Source of the DNA: Amblyornis subalaris
Lineage: Eukaryota; Chordata; Aves; Passeriformes; Ptilonorhynchidae
Direction: 5' to 3'
NCBI GenBank assembly: GCA_018881555.1
Contig: JACAXG010000070.1
Coordinates: 620,001-684,000, forward strand
Length of the DNA: 64,000 nucleotides
Below, in pieces: positions 1-12,639 of this stretch (position 1 is its first letter; every line of letters begins with the position of its first letter). The position numbers and the translations under genes are program-made. The notes below the pieces were generated by a model. It searched no databases. It was not told the DNA's origin and saw only the letters and a program-made list of their open reading frames with translations.

Positions 1-3000
1 ACCTGCAGGGAGAGTGCNCATGTCCTGTGGCCAGCTCCGGCAGTGAAAGATGTAAGATCCTCACCATGCTAATCCATGGCACAGGGGGCAAGAAGCCCGT
101 TGGTGGCTGTAGGTCCAGGGCAGAGCAAGGACATTGCCCCAGCCAGAGGTGAAGCCTTCTGCTACTGTCAGGTGTCCATCAGCTTCAGTAAAAGTCTCAG
201 GAAGCCCCTTCCCACTTGGACCTCTGCTCTTTTATCTCTGGCTAGAAAGCAGCTGGTGGTGAGTTTGGGGGAAAGTCATTAACCCAAGTGCCTCTGCTTG
301 TCAGAAGTACCGAGGACAAAAGTAAAGACCTCATTTCCCCAGCAGATGTGCTGAGAGAGGGTATCAGAGGAAAGAGGCACTTCAGCAGCAAGGATGGGAT
401 GTGCAGTGATGAGTGTAGGGGAGGCAGAGTCCCTCCTCTTTGAGGATAGTGGTATTTGTGGTTTACTACCCCATGCTTGAGGGGCAAATCTCCTTGTGGT
501 GGTAATGCATCCCAGATGAGACATAAAGCCATGCTCCTTACCCCTTCCAATTAAAGATCCCTTCACATTTTTCACAGTGTTCTGGCTAAATTACAGTCCT
601 TAAACTTAATTACAGTTTGTCTTCTTAAATATCTGTTGCACTCCCAATGTTACGTTTCTCTTCCTGATGTTTTATGTTGCTCTGTGCCTATCGAGTAGCT
701 GCTTTATTCTACTCCAGAAGTGGCTGCATTTCAGCAATGGTGGATATTATTCCTGTATATAGTATGAAAGTCCCTGCAGAAGAAAAGTGCAATATAAATT
801 TAAGAGACTGCTTTTATTTACAAGGAGACCTCTGCTTGGTAGTTGTAGAAATACATTAGGAAGAATGCTGTGTGGGTGTTAGCCGATATATACACGATTT
901 CATTTTTTTTCAGGGTATAAAACAGAAAATATGTGAGTGTGCAGGCTCCTGGGTATAAGTTGTAGATATTAGAAGTAGTGAATGCTACTGTGTAGTTACA
1001 AGTGGGGCTTACAAAGAAACTTACATTTGAAACCTCTTTTCGTAGTTGTTCATTGTATTCTGAAAAATACACTTTTTAATTATAATTTTCTACAGTTCAG
1101 TGCAAGTCCAAATAACAGGTCATCAACCGAACTTTAATCCATGGCTTTTAACAATATAAACATCAATTCCTACTGTGTGCCCTGAAATGCAGTTCCTGGC
1201 TGGTAATACTAATAGACTGTTTTTCTTCCATGAAGATCGGCCACTGGAAAGCGATGGAGCTAATATGTTTCATTTGATCTGGAGTTAAGTAATTNGGAAC
1301 ACCTGAGTGCAACTCCTCCCAGCTGTATGGGGGTGAAAAAATGTTTCATCTATATGAAAATCTTTGCATAGTGCACAAACGGTTTGGGAACTCCTTGTGG
1401 GTCCCTCTCAGCTCAGCATATTCTGTGATTCTGTGATTGGCGTGCGAGCAGAGCTGCTCCAGCAGAGCTGCATGCCGTGCTGCCTGAAGAGCAGCTGTAG
1501 CAACAGTGATATGGAGCCCTTCTGGGAACTAGTTTTCGTCTGGAGAGAAATATGGTAGCAATCAGGGAAAAAGTAGAGGGGGCTTCAGATATTTAGGCTG
1601 GTAAATTTTTTGCAAAAATAATTTAGGGATGTGTGAATGAGCATAGTAAACACGATACAAATNGTATTTCATTCCCTATTGCTACTGAAAGTATTGAAAT
1701 TTAATTTCTTTCTATACAAAATCCTGTGGGTGCACTACTCTAGAATGACAGAAAAAATGCTTTACTACCAAAGGGAGAGCAGAGTCTGGATTCCTCCTCC
1801 TCAGCCTGTCTCTATCACTCTTTGCCAAGAAGCACCCAGCTTTTGGGTTGGTGCCTGGTGCTTCTCAGCCTGGGAGGGACAGTCGCTGGTGTTGGTGGGA
1901 GCAGCATCCTTCCATCAATCTGAACCTCGTCTCCAGTGCGAAGTGGTTGCTGTGTGAGGTGCTGGCAGGAGCAAGCCCTGCTCCCCACTAGTTCTCAGGA
2001 AGGCTGAGGCCAGGAGTTTTACCTATGGGAATTGCAAGGGGGTCCTTCATGCTGCCCTGAGTGACCTCACCTGCCCCAGGCAGGGACAGACAAGGGAACC
2101 ATGGCATTTTCCCTCCTAGATGGAGTAAATGATGTCACCTCACCCCACTTGAAGAGACAAACTTTTTCATTAAAGCAGAGAGCTCAGGGAGTTGCTGCTT
2201 CAGGATGTTGCTGTTTTAGTTGCCTTTGTCTGTCGGTACCATGCAGATATCCATCTTTCTCTGGGAATGCTGCAGCACCCCTTTGCTTCCTGGGTGCCTT
2301 TGAATGGCCTAGCAACAGCATGGAGGGACACATCACCATGGGCTCTGTGCCTNGAGCTGGGTGCAGTGGGACACGGTGCCACAGCACCAAGCAATGCCCA
2401 GCTCTTGCACCCAGGAAGGGGGATCCTGCTTTTTAATGAGAACAAGAAGTTTTGAGTATTTCCTGTGCAAAGGATAGGCCTTTTTGCACTCCTGGCTTTG
2501 GAAGAGACCTTTTTCGGTCNCTTAAACTGCCCTGCCATCTTGTCTTTTCCAGGCTGCCCTCAATGTGGGTGCNTCCCTGTTCATAATGACAAGTGTGTAG
2601 CAGCAGGATCCTGTGCAGGCTGTTGCCACCATTTGTATTTGCTTTGGCCAAACTGATAACTGCTCATCCTGCTCATCCTGGGAAGGCATTTATTGGAGAC
2701 AAAAGGCTTTTGCATAAGAAAAACGCTGGAGAGCTCTGGATGTTGCATTTTAACAGGACCAAAATTACACTCCAAAGTAGTAACTGGCAGCTGTTGGTTT
2801 CCAGCAGGGAGCTGAATAGCCTCGGTACACCCAGCATCCCAAATGATAGCTGTGGTATAGATGTGTTTTCAGTGCTTCCCATGGGAGTAAGACACGTGTT
2901 GGTTTGGCTGACTATCTGCCACCACCTAGTGCAACACGGGGCATTCTAGGGTCTTCTGATGGCTACTTAGAGTTTGATATGGTCACATCAAACCAGAGAC

Positions 3001-5945
3001 AGCCATTTGTGCCCTGGAGGCTTTAAACATCCCAAAGAGCACTGCAGGAGAGCCCAGGGCCACTGTCGACCAACNTGCCAGTCCAGTGAGGGAGGGGATT
3101 CAGCTTGCAGGGAACTGTAGTCTCCAGGACAACCTCTTGGCCATGGAAGAGCAGTNCCTTCCCACTCCATTTTGTTTGAGATGCGTGCCTGACATCCAGA
3201 CCCTGGGCTGTGATTCAGGTGCACGCTCAATGGCTTTGCCATCAAGCATCCTTTCTCAAAACGAGAAAGAGCTCCAGAGACTGACAGCAGGTCAGCAGGG
3301 CTTGCCGTGTCGCTGTGCTGTGTGGCTGCAGGGGATGGGGGCTTGGTCCATACCACCTAGATCTGGTCTGGCACCTTCTCCATCTTGCTCCCTGCAGCCC
3401 TGGCACAGTGTGAGGGGCTGGTGGGGCTGCCTGGATGGTGGTGGTGGAGCTGGAGCACTTCAGGGCATGTGTTGGCTCCATCAGGGGCCTAGTGTGCGTC
3501 ACGTCCTGGCTGCGTCAGAGGCAAAGGAGGGTTCGCAACAGCCCCATGGGTGGCTGAAAGGGTGGAACAGAGCTTGTTTGTGTTCGTCTGGAAAAGGAGA
3601 GGGGAAAGATGAGCTCCANAGGGCACTGTCCTTTGTTTCCCTGGTGGGAGGCAGTGGGCTCTGACCTACAGCTGCTCAGATGCTAGGCAAGGAGACTAAG
3701 GAAGAGTCCTTAGATGAGATTTCCCAGTAAAATATGCTAGTCTGGCTCCAGATCCTCAGCACAGCTATGCATGAAGAAGTCGACTAAGTCACTGTCCTCA
3801 CATGGGTGATCCCTTTGGAAAGCTGCAAAGGGTGGGTCCCAGCTTGGGAGCACTGCCCTTCTCTCTGCTGCCTTTCGTGGTGAGGGTTTTCCAGCATGGG
3901 GCAGAGAATGAGGGAAACTGAGAGGGGGAGATGCTGTCTTTGCTGTTGCAAAGGTAGAGCTGGGTGATTAGAAGTTTTTGTGGAGAGCTGTGCAGGTCTG
4001 TGGTAAAGCCAGGTTTTGCTTGGATTTGGTATGGCCTATAGACTGTTTACTCCTGTGGAAAGAGGCAGAAGTTTGTGTTTCCATTAACTATTGTCCTAAA
4101 GGGAAGTTTGGCTATGAATGTTTGACTTAGCGTGGGACTTTCTATCCCCAGGATGGCCTAAACTCAGTATAAGACAGGGCCAGCTGGGCAGCTGTCATAT
4201 GGTGCCAGTTCCCAAGCAGTGCCAGTGCCAGTGGCCAAAGCTCATAGTGATGGATGTGCTTTATGCTATAATAGCTGGGCTCTTGCCTGAAGCTTTGAGC
4301 CAAGTGAAGGGTACCCGTCTGCTCTACCGCCCATGGGCATCTGTCCTGCCTGGCAGCCAAGCCAGGAAGATAAAAGCCCCACTGCTGCTGCTGTTACCCA
4401 GTGGAGGTCTGCTTTTGCTGGGGGAGGTGGGCTCTGGTCCTGCCATTTAGGCAGCGAAGTGGCTTTCATTTGTGTAAAACCCAGCTGTTACAATGGAGAG
4501 ATACTCCTAGGTCTTCAGAACTTGCATACCTACAGCAGGCCTCGGTTCATCAGCAAAGGCAGGTCCTGGGTAGGAGCTGGAACATGCCAGATGTCAGCAG
4601 TCCTGCTCTGCCACTGTGAGTGAGCTGTGATTCCTTTGCTGTCAGTGTTACAGCAGCTCAAGGCTGAGCCCANACTAGCTAAGAGCAAGTGCAACCCCTC
4701 TTCCCCATCTGCATCACAGCCTCTGTGGGCAGGCACCAACTGGTTTTCTTTTCGTGACTCTGATATGTAATGTTGTGCTGAGATGAAGCTGTCTCCAGGT
4801 GCTTGCACTGTAGGTCCAGCACTGGCAAAGTGTTTAACTTAGCAGCTTGTAGAGGGATCAAAGCTAAAAGCTGAGGTGTGGGTGTTTTGCAGCTGCCAGC
4901 AATGCAGCAGGGAGGAGACAGGACTTGGAAGCCCCTTTTGGAGGCAGCAGCATCTCCATCCAGTCACCACCTTTCCCTTCTCCCACAGTCCATGCTCCAA
5001 CTCTGAGCAGCTTCAAAGGAGGGGCATTTGGTATATCTTGTCTCACTGGGCCTTGTTGTCAAAAACCAGCTGTGGGTATCAGTAAAGAGTGACATCCAGG
5101 CCTTAACAGCATGGTCAGCTCAGACAGCACCTGAATTGTGGTGAGAGGAGAATATAGATTTCAATCTGTCTTTAACATGCCACAAGCATTGACTGGGGGC
5201 AGTATTAAGGTCTTTTGTATAGGTGGCAGCATGTATCGAGATTGAGTGAGGGACTGGTGAGCACTGGACCTTTCAATGGGAAAGTTCAGATGCTGATGAG
5301 GGAACGTATTTACAGAGCTGGAGCAAAGAAGCTTTCCTGTGCATGTAGCATTCTGAGACAAGAAGACTGTCTCAGAGTTTGCTGGAGGTGATCTTTTCCT
5401 CTCGTCAAACCTTGATGTTTGTTCTCTGCTGCCCATCCCCAGCTTCTCAGCATATTAATGTAACTGTTGGTGTCAAAGCTGGGTAAAGTGGCTTAGTGCT
5501 TTCAGATAGATGAGTTTGGCCTGTTTTCCAGTTTTTGGATCTTCTAGATGTACCATCTCATCCCAGGGGGCTTCACAGCCTGCATTCATCTCAAAACATT
5601 CCCTAAGAGCTGTGGATGCTACAGATATGTGGCTCTTCTTTGTGGTTTTGGTCACAGCCCTTGCCTGACAGCATGGAGACAATCTCTAATCTCTAGATGG
5701 GATGGAAAATTTGGTGCCAGCATGGTTTTTCTTGGGTCTTTTTTCCCAGTCGGAGCCATCCTGCCTGTGTCTCAATACATAGCAGAAGAAAGGGGCCATC
5801 ATCAAAGATACAACTGTCACATGGAGAAACAACTCTTACATCTCCTGCCTTTGGCCAGAAGTGAGCATCAGGCAGTGGTTTCCATACTCTTCCTCACTCC
5901 ATCCCCCTGCTCCATACTTAACCTCACCACATGTTTCATTTCCAG
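1..5945. other. Unique non-coding stretch, no recognisable gene
   Basis: No frame in this stretch gives a protein family I recognise, and open frames are short and interrupted on both strands. Apart from a 64-bp CR1 tail near 1.4 kb I see no repeat. Isolated splice-acceptor-like strings occur, for example a pyrimidine run ending in CAG at 2550, another at 4151 and another near 5749. None is paired with a convincing donor and an open frame. If the 3'-end signals at 5.9-6.6 kb are real, this stretch would be intron or upstream exon of that transcript. Confidence 0.55.
1375..1438 (+). mobile_element. CR1 LINE 3' tail, severely 5'-truncated
   Basis: The segment has the layout of the 3' end of avian CR1 elements: a CCTTGTGGGTCCCT-like stretch, then GCTCAGCATATTCTGTG, then the terminal octamer-type repeat ATTCTGTG repeated. 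CR1 elements usually insert as short 5'-truncated copies that end in two to four copies of this octamer, which is what is seen. The plus strand is the sense strand. There is no coding sequence left. The 5' boundary is approximate because the match fades gradually. Confidence 0.7.
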
Positions 5946-6592
5946 CCTGGAGATACAGCAGCAGACTTCATCCCTGGATCCCATAGAAGGGGATCACACC
6001 AAAATCCCGTCCTCAACTTCTGAGGTGCAGGGAAAACCAGCTCAGGCCCAACAGTGAGCCACTTCAGTGGGATCCAGTTCCAATGGGACTATGTCACCCT
6101 CATGTTTCCAAGTCTCCAAGGCCAGTAGAAAGTGTACGTTGACCTGACAGAAGTGTTTAGAAACAGCCCCCCAAGGGAGCGACAGACAAAGTCTGTGTGT
6201 TTGGGGATATTGTGAAGNAGGGAGGGGGGTCCTCTGGTGTCTCTTGGGTCTTTTGTCATCAGTATCCTAGGTGGGGATCCTGAGACAGAACCTCATTCTC
6301 CACCCACCTCCCTCATCGCCACCANGTCTTGTCCCATCCCCGCTCCACGTCTCATAGAGTGCCATCACCACCATTGAGTGGAGCTGGGCCCCTCTTGCCA
6401 CCACGACACCAAGCCGTCCACAATGTTAAAAGCACAAAACACAAAGGGACTGAACTGAACCTTTTAAACAGGGTGAGATGTTTTATAAGCATTGCCTCAT
6501 CCACCACCTCCCCCTGCCCCAGTGCACCCGCCATGTAACCTATAGACTCTCAACGTGGATTGTTTCATTCAAATAAAGCTGCAGTACTCGAG
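5946..6592 (+). other. Candidate terminal exon / 3' UTR of an unidentified transcript
   Basis: The left edge follows a long pyrimidine-rich run, a branch-point-like CTTAAC, and TTTCATTTCCAG ending at 5945, which is a good vertebrate splice acceptor. The right edge lies just past an AATAAA at 6572. From the acceptor one frame stays open for 36 codons (LEIQQQTSS... to ...KPAQAQQ) and stops at 6055-6057. That peptide belongs to no family I recognise, so the exon could equally be entirely untranslated or part of a long non-coding RNA. The paired acceptor and poly(A) signal are what support the call; either alone would be weak. Confidence 0.3.
6572..6577 (+). promoter_or_regulatory. Polyadenylation signal AATAAA
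   Basis: A canonical AATAAA is preceded by a T-rich stretch (TGTTTCATTC) and followed about 20-45 bases later by a GT-rich run (GTGGGTGAGCCTGCGTGTCC and then CTGTGTGGGG). This is the expected order of upstream element, hexamer, cleavage zone and downstream GU-rich element. Many AATAAA strings occur by chance in this window; this is the one with the best flanks. Confidence 0.45.
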
Positions 6593-7632
6593 TGGGTGAG
6601 CCTGCGTGTCCCTCTGTGTGGGGTTGGGATGACAAGGTGCAGCCTGCAATTGGTGCTCACAGCGGCTGGGACGGGGAGGAGCTCGTATTGCTGCCCAACC
6701 CTGAGGTATGTGCTAGTGTTTGACCCTGAGTTTTCCCAAAACATCTGGTTAAGTCCCTGGGGAAGGCTTCTCATTTTTGCTCAAACCCCAGCACAGGGGC
6801 TGGGCATAGGACATGGCAGGGGCAGCTTTGGGGCAGTTAGTGCTGGGGAACCCTTGTGAAGGGAGTGGTACAGAGCCCTCCCGTGATGTTCCCTTACCCA
6901 GCACTCTTGCTGCCTTTTCTAAACCTCTCCTTCCCATCCCAGACCTGCAGCTGCTGAGGCTGCTGACTCCTGGTGACACTACACAAAGCTGATTCTCTTT
7001 TGTCTTTTGCTCTTGACTTCTCTCACAAGAAGATGAGCCAAGGCAGCAGATCCAAAATTAGTGGGTGTGAAGCAAGCCAACAGCCATGGGCTGTCAGTGT
7101 GGTGCCAGGTCCTGTTGTCCTGATACTCCCCTCCACCCCAGGGTCTCCAGCATGGGTCCAGCTACTCCATGGGCCCATCAGAGAACGGGCAATGGCAACC
7201 ATGACCCACATGATGCCTAAGATNTTCTTGGGTGAACGTGTCTTCTCTGCCATGAGACCTGCAGGGCTACTCAGAGAGACCGAGTTAACGTTGCCTTCTC
7301 CCAGCCCTTAAGAGCAACAATTAAGAGAACTGGATGTGAAAGCCAAACATAGTTTTGTTTTACATGCCACAAGCTGCTGTTGGCTGAACCTCACCAGATT
7401 CTAAAAAAAGCACCCAGATGCCTACCCTGACTGTGGGCCAGTGGATCACATAAGCTACAGCCATACCCTCCACTTCAGCAGCTGTTAATGATGCTGACTC
7501 AGGGGCATCTTGAGCTGCCTGGAGAAAGTTTGAGATAGGGCTCAAAGCAATGCAGAAGGGTCTTCCAAACTAACCCAGCATTTCTGTCTCCTATACTTCC
7601 CTCACAGCAAGCAGTTGTGAAACCCACTGGCT

Positions 7633-7650
7633 GGTTCCATGATTCTATGA
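7633..7650 (+). mobile_element. Possible CR1 3' tail remnant
   Basis: GGTTCCATGATTCTATGA matches the terminal octamer region of CR1 (CATGATTCTATGA). The sequence upstream is too diverged for me to align to the CR1 3' UTR, so this may be a chance match. Confidence 0.28.
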
Positions 7651-7795
7651 AAGTAATCATGCCTAGTAAATGCTTCCTTTATTCCATCTCATAACGAAAA
7701 ATAACTGTTCCAGATGGGAGTCTGAAGGGAGCTGGATACTGGAATTACTGTGGAGATTCAGGTCAAAGTACTGGAAAGTGCTATTAAACAAATAC

Positions 7796-7862
7796 ATGTG
7801 TATATATATGTGTGTGTGTGTAACGTACATATATATTATATATATGCATATATATGCATGCA
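7796..7862. repeat. TG/TA microsatellite
   Basis: A compound alternating purine-pyrimidine tract: ATGTGTATATATATGTG, a TG run, then ATATATTATATATATGCA and ATATATGCATGCAC. Such tracts are length-variable and can adopt Z-form or cruciform structures. It opens spurious reading frames on both strands (Cys/Val/Tyr/Ile-rich), which are not genes. Confidence 0.9.
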
Positions 7863-10470
7863 CATAGCGCTCATCTCTGTCATTCCTGCCCAAGTTCAGC
7901 TCACTCTTTTCATGCACATGTTGAGACACAGTCCCACTCTGCCATGACTCCTCCTCAGGGCCCCTCTCCTTTAGCACACAGGCCAGAACAGCTCTGAGGC
8001 TGGAGAGGGACTGGGCAGGAAAGCAGGCCGTGTTTTGAAGGAACAAGCACAGGCTGGGAGGAAAATGAGGTAGAGGAGACAGCCAAAGAAGGAAAATATA
8101 AGGTTGTTTAATATTACCCGAAGCTGGAGTCTACTCCAGCCACTTACCTTTTGTCCTGGAACTTTGTATTTTTGTCATTAATTGTTAATTCGTGCTATTC
8201 TAGATTTCCCCACACTAGGTCTGCTTTGCAGAAGCACTCAAATTTTTTAGTGTGTTGTCAGCTATAAAATGACACATACTGTAAAAGCCTGGGCTCTAGC
8301 TCTCTCAAACAGGGCACCCCCATTGAGGATTACCTCTGATAACCCAGAATTTACTCTATAGTTTGTGTCTATGCCTGACACCCCATCTATGGCCACTCTC
8401 ACAACCTAGACACTAATACATTCCCAGGCTTTATGTCGCAATTCTTCCCTAAGGGAGAGGAGGATGTGTTGGCAGATTAGAAACCAGGTTGAGGTTCAGG
8501 CTGTTCCTGCAAGGTGCTCTGTACTATTGATCGTACAGCTGCTACAGCTCAGTCCCTCCTGCATGCACTGCAGACAGCAATATCACCTCCAAAGGCAGAA
8601 GCAATGCTAATTTTGTTAAAGCCCGATCACTGGGAATGCCCACCAAAAGGGCCACAAGGGAGCAAGCCGTTTTTGGCTTTGGCTCAGTGATTTGATGCTG
8701 TGCAATAAATAAAGCCTGGAACCTGACAGTGAGTGATGAAGACTGAAAGGAGTATTGACTGCTTGCTCAAGTGAGTACAGCCCTTCACATGAAACCTGCA
8801 GAAACACGGGTTGTACACTCATTAAGAAGGGAACCGAAATGCAGGCACACGGGGATGCTTCACTGCACATCTGCAGGCTCCAGGCTGGTTGAGCGGGGAG
8901 CACTGGCCTTGCACCATCACACACGACTTGTTGGCAGGCTCCTGACCCCGTGCAGGGCTGTCCTGGTACCTGGTGCTTGGCAGAGGGTATTTCCTGCTGT
9001 GCCAGCACATGAACCCAGCTCTCATAGAGTCTCTCCCCCTCCCCGGGCAGGCAGCAGAGGAGAGGTGCTGCTTCTCCCAGGTGGGGACCCAGCAGCATCT
9101 TGCAGGAAGGGGTGAGGGGCACAGCTGGATATGGAGGTTGCTGAAAAGTTGCTCCTGACACTGGGGAGAGTGTACAGGCTCAGAGCACCAAGCCGGGATG
9201 GCAGGGAGCAAGTTTGGGTGAACAGCCCTGCTTGGCAAGGGGGAAGATGGGAACCACTTATGTTCCCTGCCAGATACCTGGGATTGGATATGGGGGCCAG
9301 GGATGGAGGGAGAAGATGCAGCTCTGATCTGTGCAAGGCTGTGCAGACAAGTGCAGGGTGCCAGCAAGGTGGTAGGTGTGTGAAAGCAGGGAAGGTAAGG
9401 CTGCGTGCCCGTAGGCGCACTGGGTGTGCCACGCATGCATGGAATTGTACTTACATGCGAGGGCTGTGTGAGTAGCAGATTATTTCAGCATATCATTTGG
9501 ATGCCCTTTTTCTCATTCCTCTCTTCCTACAAATTCCAAACCAGGGCTGTCTGGCCACAGGTCTGTGGCATTTTCCCAGAACAGAAGAGAATACTTGTTA
9601 TGAGCCAAAACCACAGAAAATGCAACAATCTGGATTTTAAATATTCTGACCCTGTTATTTTAACAAGACCAAAGGAAAAAATAAATGGTGCTGACTGGAG
9701 AGGTGGCTTGTAAGACAAGGCCAGGATTTGTAAGCAAAACAAAGTGACCTAAAAAGCAGAGAAGATTTAGAGATACAGGCTGTAGCTACAGCCCGCGACA
9801 GTAACATCCTGCCAGTCCATGGGAGCGCCAGAGCAGAGCTGGGTCCTGAGTCTGGCTGGAAAAGCCTTGTCCATCAGCTTGGTGAGCACAGGAAGGGAAA
9901 GACATGTTGGATTATCTTATGGTTGGGTATCTGGCAATGGAGGGGGCACCTCCCTCCAGCTGCCTTTCTCCACACTGTCACACTCTTCCATCGTGCGGTC
10001 CTCTATAGATGCCTTCCATTAACTCCCGTGAGGGCTCTTGACTGAACCTGATTCCTGCCCCCAGCCCTTTTCTGTCAGCATTAGCCCTGTGCTGATGCCA
10101 GCTACAGGTCTGCTCCTGGATTTTTGCTCCCACTGGATCTCCGATCTCTGGGAAACCCTCCTCCTTCTGTGGCCTACCAGAAGCACTGTCCCACCTTGTG
10201 TGGCGACAGCTACCTTGACTCCCTTCTGCCCTCTTGGCTGCATCTTCATCCTCTTTGCTGCACTGGGGACTCTGAATAGAAGAAGGCAGATGGTGCAATC
10301 TGGTCCCCTGGGCTCGCTGCCCTGTCACCTGCTGCATCCAGGGCTCCAGATGCTGTAGCCCTCACACTCACTCCACTCATGTAGCATAAGGCAAAATCAC
10401 TGCCTGCTCCTGCATCTCAAGTTTGGCACTGAGTCAGTACTCCTCCCTGCCATGGAGAGGGAATGGGGAT

Positions 10471-10484
10471 TAATTAGCTAATTA
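10471..10484. promoter_or_regulatory. Perfect palindrome TAATTAGCTAATTA
   Basis: Fourteen bases equal to their own reverse complement, made of two TAATTA cores in inverted orientation around GC. Paired-class and Antennapedia-class homeodomains bind TAAT cores, often as dimers on inverted sites. That the site is functional is inference; only the palindrome is directly seen. Confidence 0.35.
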
Positions 10485-12639
10485 CTTCACAATGCCTTGA
10501 GAAGAGACAGGCTAGCCCAGAGCTTGGTACCTTGTAGCTAGTAGGTATGATGGGGGGATGCCAAGGCAGGCTGAAGGTTTTGGCAGCTGGAGCTCAGAAC
10601 TGACCCATACATCCCTGCAGGGCTTTTCCACATCCCATATGAGCCCCTGGGAACGAGGGAAGACAGGTGCAGCACAGATTGCTCCATGAAAAAATCAGAC
10701 CAATGTACCTCTGAAGGTTTTTTTTGAGAGCAAACAGGGCAGGAGGGCTAGGGCTGCTTCTGCAGATCAAGGTATCACCTCCTGCCTGTGCAAGCATCAG
10801 AAAATGCTCTACACTGTTGAGAAGAAGGGAGGTCTCACCCCATACCTGAAGACTGAGCTGCAGCCTCTGAACAGGCTCCTGCCTTGCTTCAGCCTGGTTG
10901 ACACCTCACCTGTTCAAAATGCCAGGATGAATTTTTATGTTCTCATGGGCTGCCCTGGCTGATCTCAACTTCATCTGCCACTGAAAAGAGCTACACTGCA
11001 GAGGAAAATCACTGGGGTGTCCTTTATCTGATAGGTTTGCACTCACAAGACCCAGCCTCTTCTAACCCAGTGTCCTGAATGGGCTTTGCAGCAAGCCTGA
11101 GCCTCGCTGTCAGTACCTGAGTAGTGCCTAAAGCTTGATGTATGTCCCATGCAGCCCCAGCTGTGCCTGATGCTCCGAGTGAGAGCCAAAACCAAAGTCA
11201 GAGCCAAGCCAGAGCCAGGCAGTTCCCTTCGGCCCAACAGCAAAGTGCAGTTGCCAGGCACACTGACTGCACAGCTCTGAGTGACTGTTTGCCTCTCCTT
11301 GGCCCAGATATTTCCAAGAGACCTCAGCATCTAACCAGAAAGAGCTGAAGGCTCCTAGGGAGATATGGGAGACTTGGAGAGCTGCAAGTGGGCAAGGATC
11401 TGCCTGTTGTACCCTCCAGGTACTTAGGCACANGCCTACAGCATAGCGCAGAGATACCAGAGCTGACCACAAATGGCAGGGCTTGGGCACTGGAGCAGGC
11501 TGGGCAGCAGCTCAGCCATCAGTGCCACACAAGCTGTCCAAGGTGAGGGACTACAGCAAACCTGGCTTTGCATAGCCTCACTCTCAGCTACTTCAAACAG
11601 CTCCACCTTCATCTGCAGGCAGCACTATGGATTGACCACCCCAGCTCACCAAAACCTGCCTTCTGCTTCTGACAGTGAAAAAAAATATTGTTATCCCAAA
11701 TCCTGGCTGTCCGCTGCCCCAAACATGGGTTGCTCATGTTATTTTGGTGCCTCACTCCAGCCCTGTCCTTGCCTTTCACTTTTGCCCTGCAACCCTTGAC
11801 AATGCTGTTTCACCCCCCACTTGCCATCCCTTGCTCTTATCAGGAGCAACCTGGAATTCATGCCTGGGTCTTCAGGAAATCAAGAGGCCTAAAATCATTT
11901 AGTGCCGCCTTCTGAGAAAACCGACAGCACTGCCATAAAAAAGAAAAATTCTTAAAATAACACAATGTAGAGAAACTGTGTGCCTCTGATGCCCACCANC
12001 TCTCCTTCCCGGCATTCCTGGCTGCACATATCCTCCTCATCAGCCTTCCCCATGACTGTCTCCATGATTTATGGTCTTAATAACTGAGCCTGAATCCTGC
12101 TGCCCTCCCCNCCGGGGCTCATAACCAGCCGCCATTCAAACTCATTGCATGGCGTATTCTGNTGCAGTCCAGAGCATCTTTTCAGAACAACCTCATCCCT
12201 TTCTTCACTCCCCAGGAGGAAACACCTTTCCTGTAGGAGACCTGTGGGCANTCTTTTCCCTTCCCTTTTCATAGGACACTACTGTTAGCATTTGATGTAA
12301 GCCACCATCAGCCTCCTGCAGCAGGAGGGTGCTTCTCCTTGTGGATGTACATGTTCCTCCTCTGCAACACATTGGCAAAACACCAGCTTCCCCCACATGC
12401 ATAAAGGCCTCTCCACACATGTTTCCATGGAGGAGAAGGTACAGAAGAAGGCAGGTAGTCCCTTACAGGTTGCATGAGCATCAATCCAAGGACCTGGGCA
12501 CAGAGAAGGGCACAAGCAGGGAGCAGGGAGTCTCATGCAGGGTCTGAAAACCAGGGATGGTGAGCCCCCGTGCTGGCTGCCATTGCAGGCACCACCCTGC
12601 CATGCAAGGGTCTGTTTCAGCCATGAAGCACCTCACTGA

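Larger units (their letters stand above)
6593..12639. other. Unique non-coding stretch with a microsatellite
   Basis: No recognisable gene on either strand. The stretch contains a TG/TA microsatellite at 7.8 kb, a possible CR1 tail remnant at 7.63 kb, an AATAAATAAA at 8704-8713 without convincing flanks, and a palindromic homeodomain-type site at 10471. The region from about 8616 to 9475 is relatively GC-rich and holds several overlapping open frames on both strands. They look like composition effects because no frame has recognisable domains or paired splice sites. Confidence 0.55.

Noticed and set aside
8704..8713. AATAAATAAA as a polyadenylation signal
   Set aside because: No clear downstream GT-rich element and no exon-like sequence upstream.
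8616..9475. Overlapping open frames of 110-204 codons on both strands
   Set aside because: The region is GC-rich with few stops; frames overlap on opposite strands and none has a known motif.
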